Part shown: piece by piece, positions 1 to 10,600 of the stretch | How positions within the stretch are numbered: position 1 is the first letter of the stretch | How the letters are laid out: each line of letters begins with the position of its first letter | The notes under the pieces: model-generated | The model's database searches: none | The model's input: only the letters and a program-made list of their open reading frames with translations | Told to the model about the DNA's origin: nothing | Made by a program: the position numbers and the translations under genes | NCBI GenBank assembly: GCA_030430205.1 | Contig: JAUIGE010000054.1 | Location: 1 to 33,128, forward strand | Origin: Bacteroidia bacterium | GTDB lineage: Bacteria; Bacteroidota; Bacteroidia; J057 | Direction: 5' to 3' | Length of the DNA: 33,128 bases

Positions 1-3000
1 ATTGCTGGCCACAGCATAATAGGTACTCACGCCCGCCGGCAAACTGACCACTGCATACTGCCCGCCATTCACCTGCCCACTGCTGGCTGAAACACTGCCA
101 ACTGGACTGGTTCCGAGTTTCGGGTCTGCATCATAGAAGGTATAGGCAGAGGCGATGCCACGTGTATCTGAAACCCATGCTGCCAGATCAATTTGGCCTG
201 TATTACATCCAATGGCAGGTAAGTCCAGGACCACTGTGGAGGTTTTTCTCACCCTCACTCTCACTCTTCGAGCCTCACCCTCACAGCCATTGAAAAGCTG
301 ACTCACCCAATAAAATCGGGTGTTGTTGGAGGCAGTATTCACTACTGGCGTACTGATAGCTGCTCCCTGTTGACTGTTCACATCAGCGTACCAGCGGAAG
401 TCTGCACCAGACTCATAGCTGGAGTTGGCCGTGAGCAGTACTTCGAGATCGGGCGTGGCTTCGCCTTCGCAGAAATCAAATCGTATTTGATTGCATGAGC
501 CGCAATTTTGCGGTGCGAGCTGGGCGGGGGTGTGCTTGACGATGACGGTTCGGTTAAGTTGGGTGCTGTTGCCACTCACATCGGTCACCTGATAGCTCAC
601 AAGGTAGCTGCCCGCGGCATTTGTATTCACTGCTGAGCTGTTGATGGAAATATTCTGTCCGACCTGAGGATCACAATTATCAGAGGCGGTGGCTCCTGCT
701 TCCACATAGCTTTCGCCCTCACAAAGGATGACAGGATTATCTCCGAGTAAACTGATGACAGCTTTTTGATTATCCGTGATGGTTACGTCGAAAGAGCAGG
801 ATGCGGTATTACCGGAGGCATCGGTCATGGTGTAGCTTTCAGTGGTGGTTCCCAGTGGAAAATTTCCGCCGCTTCCCAGACCGGAGGTCAGGTTGGTTGT
901 GGTTCCGGAACAATTATCCATGCCTTTTGGGACAATATAGGTGAGCTGACGGCTGCACTGATCCGGGCTTGCGCTCAGGTTGATCGGGGCCGGGCAACTT
1001 ATCTTAGGGTCCTCAACATCATGTATGATAACGGAAACATTACAGCTTCCGGCATTGCCCGCAGCATCATATCCACTGAGTGTTTGGATGTGCGTACCTA
1101 CCTGGAAGTTTGACATAAAGTAATTTATCAAAGTTCCATTTCCACATGGGTCTGAGATACTGAAACTAATGACAACCGTGGCAGAACAAGTACCTGGGAT
1201 AGCATTTTCACTGATGCTGGCAGGACAAATGAGTTGTGGGGCCAGGGTATCATTGACAGTGACCTGAAAACTACAACTGGCTGTATTACCGCTGGCGTCG
1301 GTCGCGGTATAGCTTTGTGTGGTGGTTCCTATGGGAAATTCATCTCCTGAAGTAAATCCGCTGGCATCGGTTTGGGCATGACTTACCTGGGTGCAATTGT
1401 CGCTGCTGCTCACGCTGTAACTTACCCGCGCTCCGCAGGTCGCGAGATCATTGTCCTGAATAATTTTTGCTGGACAGGAAATGCCGGGGGCTTCTGTTTC
1501 AGTAATGGTAATGTATGACGTGCAGGAACTGCTATTTCCCTCTTGATCACGGACACTAAGGGTAACCGGATTGATTCCCAAATGATTGCAATCGAAGGTG
1601 AGAAGGCCTGTTTGGAGTTGTAGTCCGGCTCCTCCTACATCATGAGAGCTGGATGTGAGGCTGGATTTGTTGACAAATGTGGAGGAGAAAGGCCCCAGGT
1701 TTACGGTTAGATCACTGCAAACAGCTACCGGAGGTAGATTGTCTTCAACCCGGACGGCAGCAGTACAACTGCTTTCATTGCCCTGCTCATCACTTACTGT
1801 CAGGGCTACCGTTTGAACGGGAGCAAAAACGGAATAACTCAGGGGCGTTTGATCCAGGTCAAAGACTAGATCGGCCTGAGCGGTACAATTATCCGATGAG
1901 CCATTATCAATGGCTGCCGGAAGAGGTGATACCTCCCCCTGGGCATTGGTGCTAAGTGTCAGAGGCTGGCACAATGCGGTAGGGGCTTGATTCTCTTCAA
2001 CTGTAACAGAGCCTACGCAGCTGGAGGTTCCCTGGCCATTTGTGCCCTGTAGGGTCACAATGTTGGTTCCCAGATGGCTACAATCAAAACTGAGGCTGCT
2101 CGTGCAGCCGTTATTCGTTGGAAAGCAAAAACTGAGCGAAGCTCCGCCCGGATCTGTGCTTCCATTGTCAATATCAGCTACAGCGATACTTGCTGTCCCA
2201 TTGGCGTTGAGGCTGATGTTTACATTTTTACATATCATGTCCGGCGAATTGGATAGACGATCCTGGATGGTATAGGTGATAAATCCATGTTCTGCATGAT
2301 AATGGGCGCCTCCTGCCGTAATGTTTTGGTAGGTATTGCCGGTGGCAACAATGCTGCCACCGCCTCCTGCTCCGCCATTAAATCCACCTTCTCCACCGCC
2401 AGAGAATCCGCCACCTCCACCGGCATCGCCGCCGCCACCACCACCACCATAGCCATAGCCTCCGGCTTTTCCCGTACCTCTGCCCCCATTTCCTCCGTCA
2501 AAACCTCCGCCCTCTCCATTTCCTGTACTTCCCGCTAATCCGAGGATTCCCCCTCCGGCATTGCCCGCCCCGCTGCCAGGGCCACCATTGCTCCCGCCAT
2601 TTCCACTGAGCGAACCTTTTCCATTACTTCCTGAGGAACTATCATTTCCACCTTTGCCGGAAGAACCTCCGCAAACGCCTGTGGCATAGGCGCCTCCGCC
2701 ACCTCCAGCTACAGCCAGGATGATCCAGCAGCTATTAGCATCAGACAAGTCTGGAGAAGGAACTGAATAATAAGCATTCTTGATGAAGACGGAACAACCA
2801 GAATTGCCACTGATGCCAGGTTTTAAATACAATACTGCTGAACCTCCGCCTCCGGCGGCACCGACTGAGCCATTGCCTGACTTGCTATCTCCTTTTTTCC
2901 CGACTACGAAGCGAATCTTGCCACCGGGCTCAAGCTCATTGGAACCCGTTCCGATTTTGAATCGGGCTACCACTGTAGCTCCTTCTCCTCCATTGGTGCG

Positions 3001-3246
3001 GCAGAGATTGGGGACCCGTCTGCTTCCGCCATCACCTCCTTTCAGGGTGAATTCTATATGGTCATATCCATTGGTGACCGCATCCGAAGGGATGATATAA
3101 TCCTGGGCAAAACCTTCCCAGTTGTGGCTGCCATTGCTATTGATCGTGATGGTATTGCCATTTGCGGTCAGGTTAGGGCTTTGGGCAAAAAGGCTGTAGC
3201 CTGAAAACAAAATTACAAGGCATAGGAAGGGCAGGAATGATTTCAT
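1..3246 (-). CDS. Giant glycine-rich HYR-repeat surface protein, 3' end outside window
   Basis: An uninterrupted minus-strand frame runs from ATG at 3246 to the left edge (1082 codons, no stop), so the C-terminus lies outside the window. Residues 1-22 are a signal peptide ending near SLFAQ. Residues about 181-300 are roughly half glycine, with YGYGGGGGG and similar runs, resembling bacterial glycine-rich surface domains. Then come Cys-containing repeats of about 85 residues, three HYR-type domains (about 590-820, with TYTATDASGNTAS-like motifs), a DUF5011-like Ig domain starting near ISLLGDNPVILCEG, and an Ig-like module beginning APQNCGSCNQIRFDFCEG. The last 350 residues are clearly related to the protein encoded at 7675-12426, so a T9SS sorting domain is expected past the edge. 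Role: probably a secreted, cell-surface adhesin or matrix protein. Function is inferred from architecture only. The gene is co-oriented with the regulator upstream of it. Confidence 0.85.
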   Translation of the reverse strand, partial: MKSFLPFLCLVILFSGYSLFAQSPNLTANGNTITINSNGSHNWEGFAQDYIIPSDAVTNGYDHIEFTLKGGDGGSRRVPNLCRTNGGEGATVVARFKIGTGSNELEPGGKIRFVVGKKGDSKSGNGSVGAAGGGGSAVLYLKPGISGNSGCSVFIKNAYYSVPSPDLSDANSCWIILAVAGGGGGAYATGVCGGSSGKGGNDSSSGSNGKGSLSGNGGSNGGPGSGAGNAGGGILGLAGSTGNGEGGGFDGGNGGRGTGKAGGYGYGGGGGGGDAGGGGGFSGGGEGGFNGGAGGGGSIVATGNTYQNITAGGAHYHAEHGFITYTIQDRLSNSPDMICKNVNISLNANGTASIAVADIDNGSTDPGGASLSFCFPTNNGCTSSLSFDCSHLGTNIVTLQGTNGQGTSSCVGSVTVEENQAPTALCQPLTLSTNAQGEVSPLPAAIDNGSSDNCTAQADLVFDLDQTPLSYSVFAPVQTVALTVSDEQGNESSCTAAVRVEDNLPPVAVCSDLTVNLGPFSSTFVNKSSLTSSSHDVGGAGLQLQTGLLTFDCNHLGINPVTLSVRDQEGNSSSCTSYITITETEAPGISCPAKIIQDNDLATCGARVSYSVSSSDNCTQVSHAQTDASGFTSGDEFPIGTTTQSYTATDASGNTASCSFQVTVNDTLAPQLICPASISENAIPGTCSATVVISFSISDPCGNGTLINYFMSNFQVGTHIQTLSGYDAAGNAGSCNVSVIIHDVEDPKISCPAPINLSASPDQCSRQLTYIVPKGMDNCSGTTTNLTSGLGSGGNFPLGTTTESYTMTDASGNTASCSFDVTITDNQKAVISLLGDNPVILCEGESYVEAGATASDNCDPQVGQNISINSSAVNTNAAGSYLVSYQVTDVSGNSTQLNRTVIVKHTPAQLAPQNCGSCNQIRFDFCEGEATPDLEVLLTANSSYESGADFRWYADVNSQQGAAISTPVVNTASNNTRFYWVSQLFNGCEGEARRVRVRVRKTSTVVLDLPAIGCNTGQIDLAAWVSDTRGIASAYTFYDADPKLGTSPVGSVSASSGQVNGGQYAVVSLPAGVSTYYAVASN

Positions 3247-3291
3247 GTTTGTTGACTGTCTCATAAGTTTAATAGTGGTTTGTTGACAGTC
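3247..3291. promoter_or_regulatory. 14-bp direct repeat in front of giant surface gene
   Basis: Two copies of a 14-mer, gtttgttgactgtc (3247-3260) and gtttgttgacagtc (3278-3291), differ at one base and start 31 bp apart, about three helical turns, which puts them on the same face of DNA. One copy abuts the start codon of the gene ending at 3246. Direct repeats are the usual target of AraC-type regulators, and such a regulator is encoded next door at 3355-7500. Binding is inference. Confidence 0.4.
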
Positions 3292-3320
3292 CAAAGATGG
3301 GTGCATGGGGGGTGAACAAA
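3292..3320 (-). promoter_or_regulatory. Candidate Bacteroidota promoter for the giant surface gene
   Basis: On the minus strand TTTG (3320-3317) is followed after 17 bases by CATCTTTG (3299-3292), a 7/8 match to the Bacteroidota -7 element TAnnTTTG. Transcription would start near 3285, inside the upstream copy of the 14-bp direct repeat. That position would fit repression better than activation, so either this promoter or the operator reading may be wrong. Confidence 0.3.
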
Positions 3321-3354
3321 CCCGCCATTTACATGAAAAAATCAGACATTTTAG

Positions 3355-6300
3355 CTAGTAAGTGGGGCTTAGGTAAGCAGAAGGCCGTTTTCCAAAACGT
3401 TTTTCAAATACTTTGCTGAAATAGGCAGGGGTATTGAAACCGCTGGAATAGGCCACTTCGGCTATGGTACCAAAGGATTTTTTCTCCAGCAGGATGCGCG
3501 CTTTTTGCAGTTTTACCTCCTGGCTGTAGTCTTTGATGGAAAGGCCTGTCAGGCTTTTGACCCTGCGCAGCAGTTGCCTTTCGCTGGTGGCCATGTGACT
3601 GGCCAGGTCCGATACCAAAGGGCTCATGCCCTTGTCGAGGGTATCCAGGATGAGCTGCTCCAATTGCTGGAGCCAGGCATCATCCACCGGCTCTGGGGCT
3701 TGCTCTTCAAGCTTTTGAAGCAGTTCGTTTTCTTGTTGAAAGGCTTGCCTTTGCTGGTAGTTGTGCAGGAGATTCTGGAGGCGGGCCTGCAATTCTTCGG
3801 GAGAAAATGGCTTGGTGAGGTAGTCATCTACACCCATTCGGAGGGCGGTGAGTTTGTCTTTCTCGGCGGCGCGTGCCGTCAGCATGATGACCGGCAACTG
3901 CCGGTGGATAGGATGAGATTTTACTTTTTCCAACAAAGCATAGCCATCCATGCGCGGCATCATGATATCGGAAAGAATCAGGGAAACAGGCAAAGCGCCC
4001 GGTGCCTGATTTTCCAGGTATTCCCAGCCTTCCTGCCCATCAAAGGCAGCAGTGATATGATAGGCATTTTCCAACATGCTACGCAGAAATTGCTGGATGT
4101 CGGCATTGTCTTCGACGATGAGGATATGCCGTTTTTCGGCATTCGGAGGTGTGGCTGTGATTTCCCCTTTAAGCGCTTCTTCCTTTTTTACCCAAAAAAC
4201 TTCCTGAGACTCAGCCAACCTGGAAATACTTTCCACTTCCCGCGCCGGAAAGCGCAAATAGAACCGGCTGCCTTCTCCCTCACGGCTTTCCACTGCCAAT
4301 TCCCCCTTCATGAGCAGAGCCAATTCTTTGGAAAGGGCAAGCCCAATGCCTGAGCCTCCTTTATGGGAAGCCTGCCTTTTTTTCGATTGAAAAAAGCGGT
4401 CAAATACGTGCGGAAGGTCTTCCTCCGCGATGCCAGGCCCTTTATCCCGAACCGCAAGCAGGAAATGGCCTGCCTCTCGCCGGATTTCAAAAATGACTTC
4501 TCCTCCACTGGAGGAAAATTTGAGTGCATTACTCAATAGATTGGTGAGGATTTTGCCCAGGCTATTTTCGTCTATTTCGAGAAAAAGGGGCCTTTCCAGC
4601 TTGTACACCATCCTGTAGGTGATTTTTTTAAACTCTGCCTGTAGCTGGAAAGTGGAGAATATTTGCTGGCAAAAAAACTGAAAGTCAGTGGGTTGAAGGT
4701 CCAGACTTACCTGTCCTGATTCCAGCTTGGCCAGTTCCAGCAGCTCTTCCGTCAATTGCAGGAGAGATTGCCCATTTTTTCGGATCATAAAGAGCGGATC
4801 CAGCATCTCCTTGCTGAATTTGCCTGCTGCCTTCTGGATCAATTGCTGCACAGGCCCGAGAATGAGGGTGATAGGCGTGCGGAGTTCATGGGAAATATGG
4901 GTGAAAAAACGCGTTTTCAGTTTGTCCAATTCCTGCAATTCAGCTGCCTGTTTTTCGATGGTTTTTTTGTCCTGCTCTATTTGGCGTGTGCGTTTGCCCA
5001 CCATGTCTTCCAGGACTTTTTTCTGGCGCTGGAGCTGCAGGGTACGAAACCGCAGCAAAAGCCAGATGCCCAAAAGCAAGGCAATAGCCGCTGAAATTAA
5101 GAAAGCTGTTTTCAGGTAAAAGGGCTTTTTGACGATCAGGGCTAAGCTGATTTGTTGTGGAGCATAGCTGCCATCGCTCCCTCTTGCGCGCAGTTTCAGC
5201 TGATATTTTCCGTAAGGAAGGCCACTCAGTAGCAATTCGTTTCCCTGCATCTTTTGCCAGACATCATAGAGGCCTTCTATCTTGTATTCATACTTGACTT
5301 TGGGGCTAAAAAAATAATCCTGGAGAGCTATCTGAATGGAACAAAAGCGGTCCGTCGGGGAGAAAACGATTTCCCTGTCCTGTTTCAGTTTTTTTGTCAA
5401 ATCCCTGAGCAGGTCTTCGTCTTCTATATATTGCTTAAAAGAGCTGATCACTAATGCCTGTTCATCGTTTTTATCCCGATAAAATGCCTGAGGATAAAAT
5501 GCATTCACCCCTGTGATGGTACCCATATACAGCCGCCCGTCAGGAGCCTGATAGTGGGAGGTTCGGTTAAACTCATAGCTGCTTATCCCATCTTCCGGGA
5601 AGAAGCTCCTCAAGGTGAAATCCTCTTTGTTGAACTGTATGAGGCCATAATCACTCCCCATCCAAAGATGATTGAAATCATCTTCGTAGATAGCATAGAG
5701 GGTATTACTGGGCAGGCCATGGTCCTGGGTGAATTGTCGGATGGGTTTTTGGGAAGCTTGGGGCTCCCATCTGATAAGGCCTGCGTCCGCAGTGGCCAGC
5801 CAATATACGCCCTGTGCATCCTGATGCATGTGGTAAAAATTGCTGGCAGGTAAATGGTATTTTCCCTCTTCGGAAGCAGCGTATTTTTGGGTAATTCCTT
5901 TTTGTAAATCCAGCACATAAAGGCCTGTATTGCTGCACACCCAAATGATGCCCTCTCTGTCTGTATAAAAGCAAATGACATGGGCTTTTTGCAGGCTTGT
6001 ATGTTCATTATATGCATCGAAAAGCTGGAGAGCGGGCTTTTTTGTTTCATCAAAAACAGCCAGTCCCTGATTTAGGCCGAGCCAGATTCGTTCATTTTTA
6101 TCTTCGAAAAGTGCCCAGGCGGTGAGGGTTCCTTCGTTGAGGGGAAAAGCCTGAACTTCATTTCCCTCGGTATCTAAGCGCAACAGGCCCTCAGCGGCCG
6201 TCCATAACCGACCTTTGCTGTCAAGCAAAAGAGGAACGCGGTATCCCCCCAACAAATCCTCTGCCGCACGCCTTCGACGGTCTTTGGTATCAAATGGAGG

Positions 6301-7500
6301 CAAACCCTCATAGGTATTTTGTCCCATACCCGTTGCCAGGTCGATGCGGGAAGATCTTGTGTAGCGGTTGATGAGCAGCTGCCCATTTATTTCTATGATG
6401 CCGCGGACACCTGTCGAGGCTTTTCCGATATCCCATTTGGCTGTTTCTCTGTCAAGATATAGGGTAAAAGGATTTTTTTTGAAGTGCATCATCAGGATGC
6501 CTTCATCGGTCACCAACCAGGCAAGTTCTTCCCTGTCAAAAAAAAGCTGATTTACCTTCCTCGCAGCTTCTTCTCCTTGTATTTCAGGATTTCCCCATAA
6601 ATACTTTCCCTGGCTATCCAGCACCCAGATAGATTTATTTTCTGTGTACCACAGGCTTTGGTCACTGGCCCTTACAGCCACCCTGCTAATGTTGGTGGGG
6701 CCTGGAAAGGGAGAATTTTTGTTGACAACAAAGCGGGTATCACTATCGGGGCCAATTCGGCGAAATTCGCCGGATTCTGTCCCTTCCGGGGGCTGCAGGA
6801 TCCACAGGATCGAGCTGTCGCCAGCTTGCTGGCGGATGAGATCATTGACTGCCTTATTTTTGCCTAAACCGAGGCTGGCTTTGATTCGTCCCGACTCATC
6901 CGTACAAATCAAGCTGTCATGGGCATTTTTCAACCAGATTTCATCTTTGTTGATCCAGCGGATAAGCTGCATCCCATCTGCCCAAAACAGCTGCTTGAAG
7001 CCTTCAGCAGGATGATACGTCCAGCTTTTAGCCTTTTCCAATAAAAGAATATGCTGGCCGTCGGTTTGAGAAAGGTGGATGATATCTGAGGGATGAAAAG
7101 GGGCTTGCTCTCCGAATTTTTCCTCAAAACTGACGCTTTCTTCTGTTTGTGGGTGAAAAAGTTGAAGGCTTTTTAGGGGAGACTTATCGTGGTATACGGC
7201 CCGATCTGCCATCCAAAAGTAGCCTTCAGCATCTTCAAAAATCATGTGAATCCGGTCTGAGAAAAGGCCTCCTTTTGCTTTTGTCCATTTGCTGAATGTA
7301 TAGCCATCAAAGCGATTCAGGCCAGACTCTGTCCCAAACCACATAAAGCCTTCACTGTCCTGATGGACACAATAAACGACCCGATGCGACAGTCCATCCT
7401 CTACACTCAGCGACCTGAAATGTGTGCTATACCTCTCCTGTTGGGCAAAAATACCCGATAAAATAAAACAGCCTATGAACACCAGGAATTTGGATTTCAT
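3355..7500 (-). CDS. Hybrid two-component system sensor kinase / AraC-type regulator
   Basis: A 1381-residue one-protein signalling system of the HTCS type typical of Bacteroidota. Order: signal peptide (1-19, ending GIFAQ), a periplasmic Reg_prop propeller with repeats such as DSEGFMWFGTESGLNRFDG, a Y_Y_Y domain (about 712-792), one membrane helix (about 797-815), HisKA with the phospho-acceptor His871 in SHELRTP, HATPase with N box NLLSNALKFS and glycine boxes DKGPGIAEED and GGSGIGLALS, a receiver domain with Asp1178 (SDIMMPRMDGY) and Lys1230 (LTKPF), and a C-terminal AraC HTH (about 1300-1379). All key residues are present, so it should be active. The ligand is unknown; HTCS proteins often sense glycans, but no SusC/SusD or glycoside hydrolase lies here. 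It sits between two related surface-protein genes, its likely targets. ATG at 7500 is chosen because it gives a clean signal peptide. Confidence 0.95.
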   Translation of the reverse strand: MKSKFLVFIGCFILSGIFAQQERYSTHFRSLSVEDGLSHRVVYCVHQDSEGFMWFGTESGLNRFDGYTFSKWTKAKGGLFSDRIHMIFEDAEGYFWMADRAVYHDKSPLKSLQLFHPQTEESVSFEEKFGEQAPFHPSDIIHLSQTDGQHILLLEKAKSWTYHPAEGFKQLFWADGMQLIRWINKDEIWLKNAHDSLICTDESGRIKASLGLGKNKAVNDLIRQQAGDSSILWILQPPEGTESGEFRRIGPDSDTRFVVNKNSPFPGPTNISRVAVRASDQSLWYTENKSIWVLDSQGKYLWGNPEIQGEEAARKVNQLFFDREELAWLVTDEGILMMHFKKNPFTLYLDRETAKWDIGKASTGVRGIIEINGQLLINRYTRSSRIDLATGMGQNTYEGLPPFDTKDRRRRAAEDLLGGYRVPLLLDSKGRLWTAAEGLLRLDTEGNEVQAFPLNEGTLTAWALFEDKNERIWLGLNQGLAVFDETKKPALQLFDAYNEHTSLQKAHVICFYTDREGIIWVCSNTGLYVLDLQKGITQKYAASEEGKYHLPASNFYHMHQDAQGVYWLATADAGLIRWEPQASQKPIRQFTQDHGLPSNTLYAIYEDDFNHLWMGSDYGLIQFNKEDFTLRSFFPEDGISSYEFNRTSHYQAPDGRLYMGTITGVNAFYPQAFYRDKNDEQALVISSFKQYIEDEDLLRDLTKKLKQDREIVFSPTDRFCSIQIALQDYFFSPKVKYEYKIEGLYDVWQKMQGNELLLSGLPYGKYQLKLRARGSDGSYAPQQISLALIVKKPFYLKTAFLISAAIALLLGIWLLLRFRTLQLQRQKKVLEDMVGKRTRQIEQDKKTIEKQAAELQELDKLKTRFFTHISHELRTPITLILGPVQQLIQKAAGKFSKEMLDPLFMIRKNGQSLLQLTEELLELAKLESGQVSLDLQPTDFQFFCQQIFSTFQLQAEFKKITYRMVYKLERPLFLEIDENSLGKILTNLLSNALKFSSSGGEVIFEIRREAGHFLLAVRDKGPGIAEEDLPHVFDRFFQSKKRQASHKGGSGIGLALSKELALLMKGELAVESREGEGSRFYLRFPAREVESISRLAESQEVFWVKKEEALKGEITATPPNAEKRHILIVEDNADIQQFLRSMLENAYHITAAFDGQEGWEYLENQAPGALPVSLILSDIMMPRMDGYALLEKVKSHPIHRQLPVIMLTARAAEKDKLTALRMGVDDYLTKPFSPEELQARLQNLLHNYQQRQAFQQENELLQKLEEQAPEPVDDAWLQQLEQLILDTLDKGMSPLVSDLASHMATSERQLLRRVKSLTGLSIKDYSQEVKLQKARILLEKKSFGTIAEVAYSSGFNTPAYFSKVFEKRFGKRPSAYLSPTY

Positions 7501-7562
7501 GCTTCAAATCGCCTGCAAAATAGGATCCCCTATATTTACCTTTTTGAGAAAATAGAAGAAAT

Positions 7563-7594
7563 CAAATATCTTAATAATTGGAGTAGAAGCCAAG
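7563..7594 (-). promoter_or_regulatory. Candidate promoter of the hybrid regulator gene
   Basis: On the minus strand CTTGG (7594-7590) precedes GATATTTG (7570-7563) by 19 bases. The latter matches TAnnTTTG at 7 of 8 positions and the spacing is typical of Bacteroidota sigma-ABfr promoters. The 5' leader would be about 55 bases. Confidence 0.35.
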
Positions 7595-7595
7595 A

Positions 7596-7623
7596 AGGCC
7601 GCCTTCCTGGTGGTAAGCGGCCT
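7596..7623 (-). terminator. Hairpin after the propeller surface-protein gene
   Basis: A perfect 7-bp GC-rich stem, aggccgc (7596-7602) with gcggcct (7617-7623), has a 14-base loop and lies about 50 bases past the stop codon of the gene at 7675-12426. There is only a weak T-rich tail on the minus strand, so it may be an imperfect terminator or a transcript-end stabiliser. Confidence 0.35.
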
Positions 7624-7674
7624 CCGGTAAAATAATATTATTGATGAGCAGATGTACTCTTCTGCTAATTCTCC

Positions 7675-10600
7675 CTATCGCTTCGCGATTTTTCCGATGT
7701 AACCCAATCCCTCCGGATTTGAGATCCGCAGATAATAGTAGCCTATCGGCAGTTCGCTGATATCCAGGGCCGTTTCGCGACCCCTAAGGGGCCCGCTACG
7801 GAGAGCTCTTCCCAACTGATCATACAACTGGTATTGCCAGTCTCCCTCCAAACTGCCTTCGGCACGCATGTTAAACCGGCCAGAGGTCGGGTTGGGATAG
7901 AGGATGAATCGTTCTGCACCGTGCAAATTGATATTGACAAAAACCTCCCTGCTCCAGACGGCACGGCCGTCAGCATGCACCAGTTTTAGTCGATAGCTAT
8001 TTCCTTCAGACATTGCGTCAGCATCCACATAGCTGTAGCCATGCTGATCTTCCTGCCAGGCCACTTCCGCCACTTTGTTCCAGCTGCCATCAGCCTGCAA
8101 TTTTTCAACCTCAAAATGTGTAAGGGCAAACTCATAGCGGATATCCCAATCCAGCTGGATGAGGTCGTAAGCCAGCTGATGACCTGCCAACTGCAAACTA
8201 TTCCTCGCCTGGCGAGGTGCAGCCGATGGATTCACTGTGATGGTGAAGTCCTGGAAAGTCCCTGCACAATTTCCATTGTAGGGAATCACCCGGATTGTAG
8301 CTGTAAGCGGTCCGAGGGTGGTATTTTGTGCTGTAAACATCAGATTGCCGATACCCAAAGAACCCATAATCCCGATGTAGGGATTACCTAAAACAGCCAG
8401 ATCAAACCAGATAATCTGGGTGGTGTTGGTTCCACTGAAGCTGACGTTCACAAGATCGCCGGCATTGACGACCACATTGGAAATGGGATTCAATGCCGCT
8501 ACTGAGGTGCTGACCACCAAATCACTGGCTGTCACCTGACAACCGGTATTGTTGCCAGCGGTGGCGTAGTAGGTGATGGGATTGGGCGGAACACTGACGA
8601 TCACGTACTGTCCCGCATTCACCACGCCATTGGTGGCGGTGGCGGTGCCCAGCGCTGTGGGGCTGCCCAGATCGGGATCGGAATCATAGAAGCTGAAGCC
8701 GGTGGCAATGCCCCGACTGTCGGAGACATAAGCTGCCAGATTGATCTGGCCCGGATTACAGCCCAGGGCCGGCAGGTCGAAGACTACAATTGAGGTTTTC
8801 CTAACCCTCACACGCATTCTCCTTGCGGGACCTTCACAATTGCCATCCTGCTGACTGACCCAGTAGAATCTGGTATTGTTGGAACCCGTATTCACGGACG
8901 GTGTGCCAATGGGGCTTCCCTGGCTGCCGCTGTTATCGGCATACCAGTTGAAGGTGATGCCAGACTCGTAGTTGGCGTTGGCAGTAAGCAGGGCTTCGAG
9001 ATCGGGTGTGGGATCACCTTCGCAGAAGTCAAACCGGATTTGACTACAGCTGCCGCAGTTCTGCGGCGCGAGCTGACCAGGGGTATGCTCCACGATCACG
9101 GTTCTCGTGATCTGGGGGGCGGCGTTGCCGCCGGGGTCGGAGTAGTTGTAGGTGATGTTGTAAGTACCTTCCTGGTTGGTATTGACACCTGATGTATTAC
9201 CCGGGATGGTTCCTCCGCCACAGTTATCGGAAATCACAGCCCCGGGATCCAGAAGTACATCACCTTCACAGATGACAATAGGATTGACCCCAATGAGGGA
9301 TAAGGAAGGGACAATATTATCTTCAACAGTTACCGTAGCGGTGCAGCTGGCTGTATTGCCATGATTATCTCTTACCGTCAGGGTCACCGTATTTGCACCT
9401 ATATCATTACAGTCGAAAGAATTGGGGGTCAAATTCTGAGTGATCACCGTGCCGCAGTTATCAGAGGAGCCTGATTCAATAGAGTTAGGTGAAGTACCGG
9501 TGTTTCCATTTGCATCCAGCTGTAGGGTTAAATTCTGACAGCCAGCTGTTGGTGGGGTATTATCCAGGACCGTTACAGAAGCACTGCAAGAAGCTGAATT
9601 CCCACTTCCATCCGTCACGGTGAGTACAACCCCATTGCTACCCAGGTCATTGCAACTGAAGGCACTGGGACTGACAGACAGACTGGCAATGCCACAATTA
9701 TCAGAAGAACCACCATCCACATCGCTACCCGCGATGGAAGCATCTCCATTTGCATCGAGGTTAACCAGGGTGTTCTTACACGCTGCATCCGGCGGCGTAT
9801 TTTCCAGAACCGTAAACATCACCGGACAGGGAGTAGAATTTCCGTTAACGTCATTAATGGTGAAGTTGATAAGCCTTGTACCTACATCTTCACAGGTAAT
9901 ATAGGCGTCGATCTCCCCCAGTCCATGAGTGGCAGACAAACCGCAGTTATCACTGGCATTGACAAGGTTTTCGAGGACAAAGGTGTACATGAGGAAGGTG
10001 TCATTGGGGGCCAGTGATACCGTGGCAGAGTTGCAGGTTGCGTTGGGCGGGATATTATCCTGCACTGTGACATTTGCCGAACAGCTGGCCGAAGACCCCG
10101 GCGCATCATAGACAGTCAAGGTGACTGTTTGTATTCCCACCTGGGAACAATTGAAGGAAGACGGGCTTGCAACCCGAGCCAAAGCACTGCCGCTACCACT
10201 ACAGGCATCATTGGAGCCACCATCAATATTGGCAGCGGTTACAGTAGCGGTGCCACCTGCCCCAATCTGAATCGTTGCATTCTGACATATCGCCGTAGGT
10301 GGTGTCACATCCGTGATGTTTACAGTTGCTGCACAATTTGCAGTGACGTTATTCGCATCGGTCACAGTCAGGGTGACGGTATTTATGCCTATATTACTAC
10401 AGCTAAAACTGGTTTGAGAGGCGACCAATGAAAGGGGAGCCACTCCTCCATTGCTACCATTGTTGATAGCAGATGCAGCTATGCTTGCATTGCCAGAGGC
10501 ATTGAGGGAGACGGTCAGGTTTTGACAGACGGCCACAAGGGGAGGAGGACCCGTCACCGTCGTATAACGACGTCCAAAGACGTCACTGTTCGGGAATCCC

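Noticed and set aside
2287-2538. Short frames on both strands in the glycine-rich coding region
   Set aside because: Low-complexity GGN codons keep other frames open; the true frame is the one continuous from 3246 to 1.
3505-4353. 282-residue open frame on the plus strand
   Set aside because: Antisense to the receiver and AraC domains of the hybrid regulator; composition is that of a shadow frame.
3355-7500. Polysaccharide utilisation locus suggested by the hybrid regulator
   Set aside because: No SusC/SusD pair, glycoside hydrolase or polysaccharide lyase is present in the window.
9300-10550. Repeated DNA segments that look array-like
   Set aside because: They are the coding sequence of five protein repeats of about 85 residues; no CRISPR-like constant repeat and spacer pattern.
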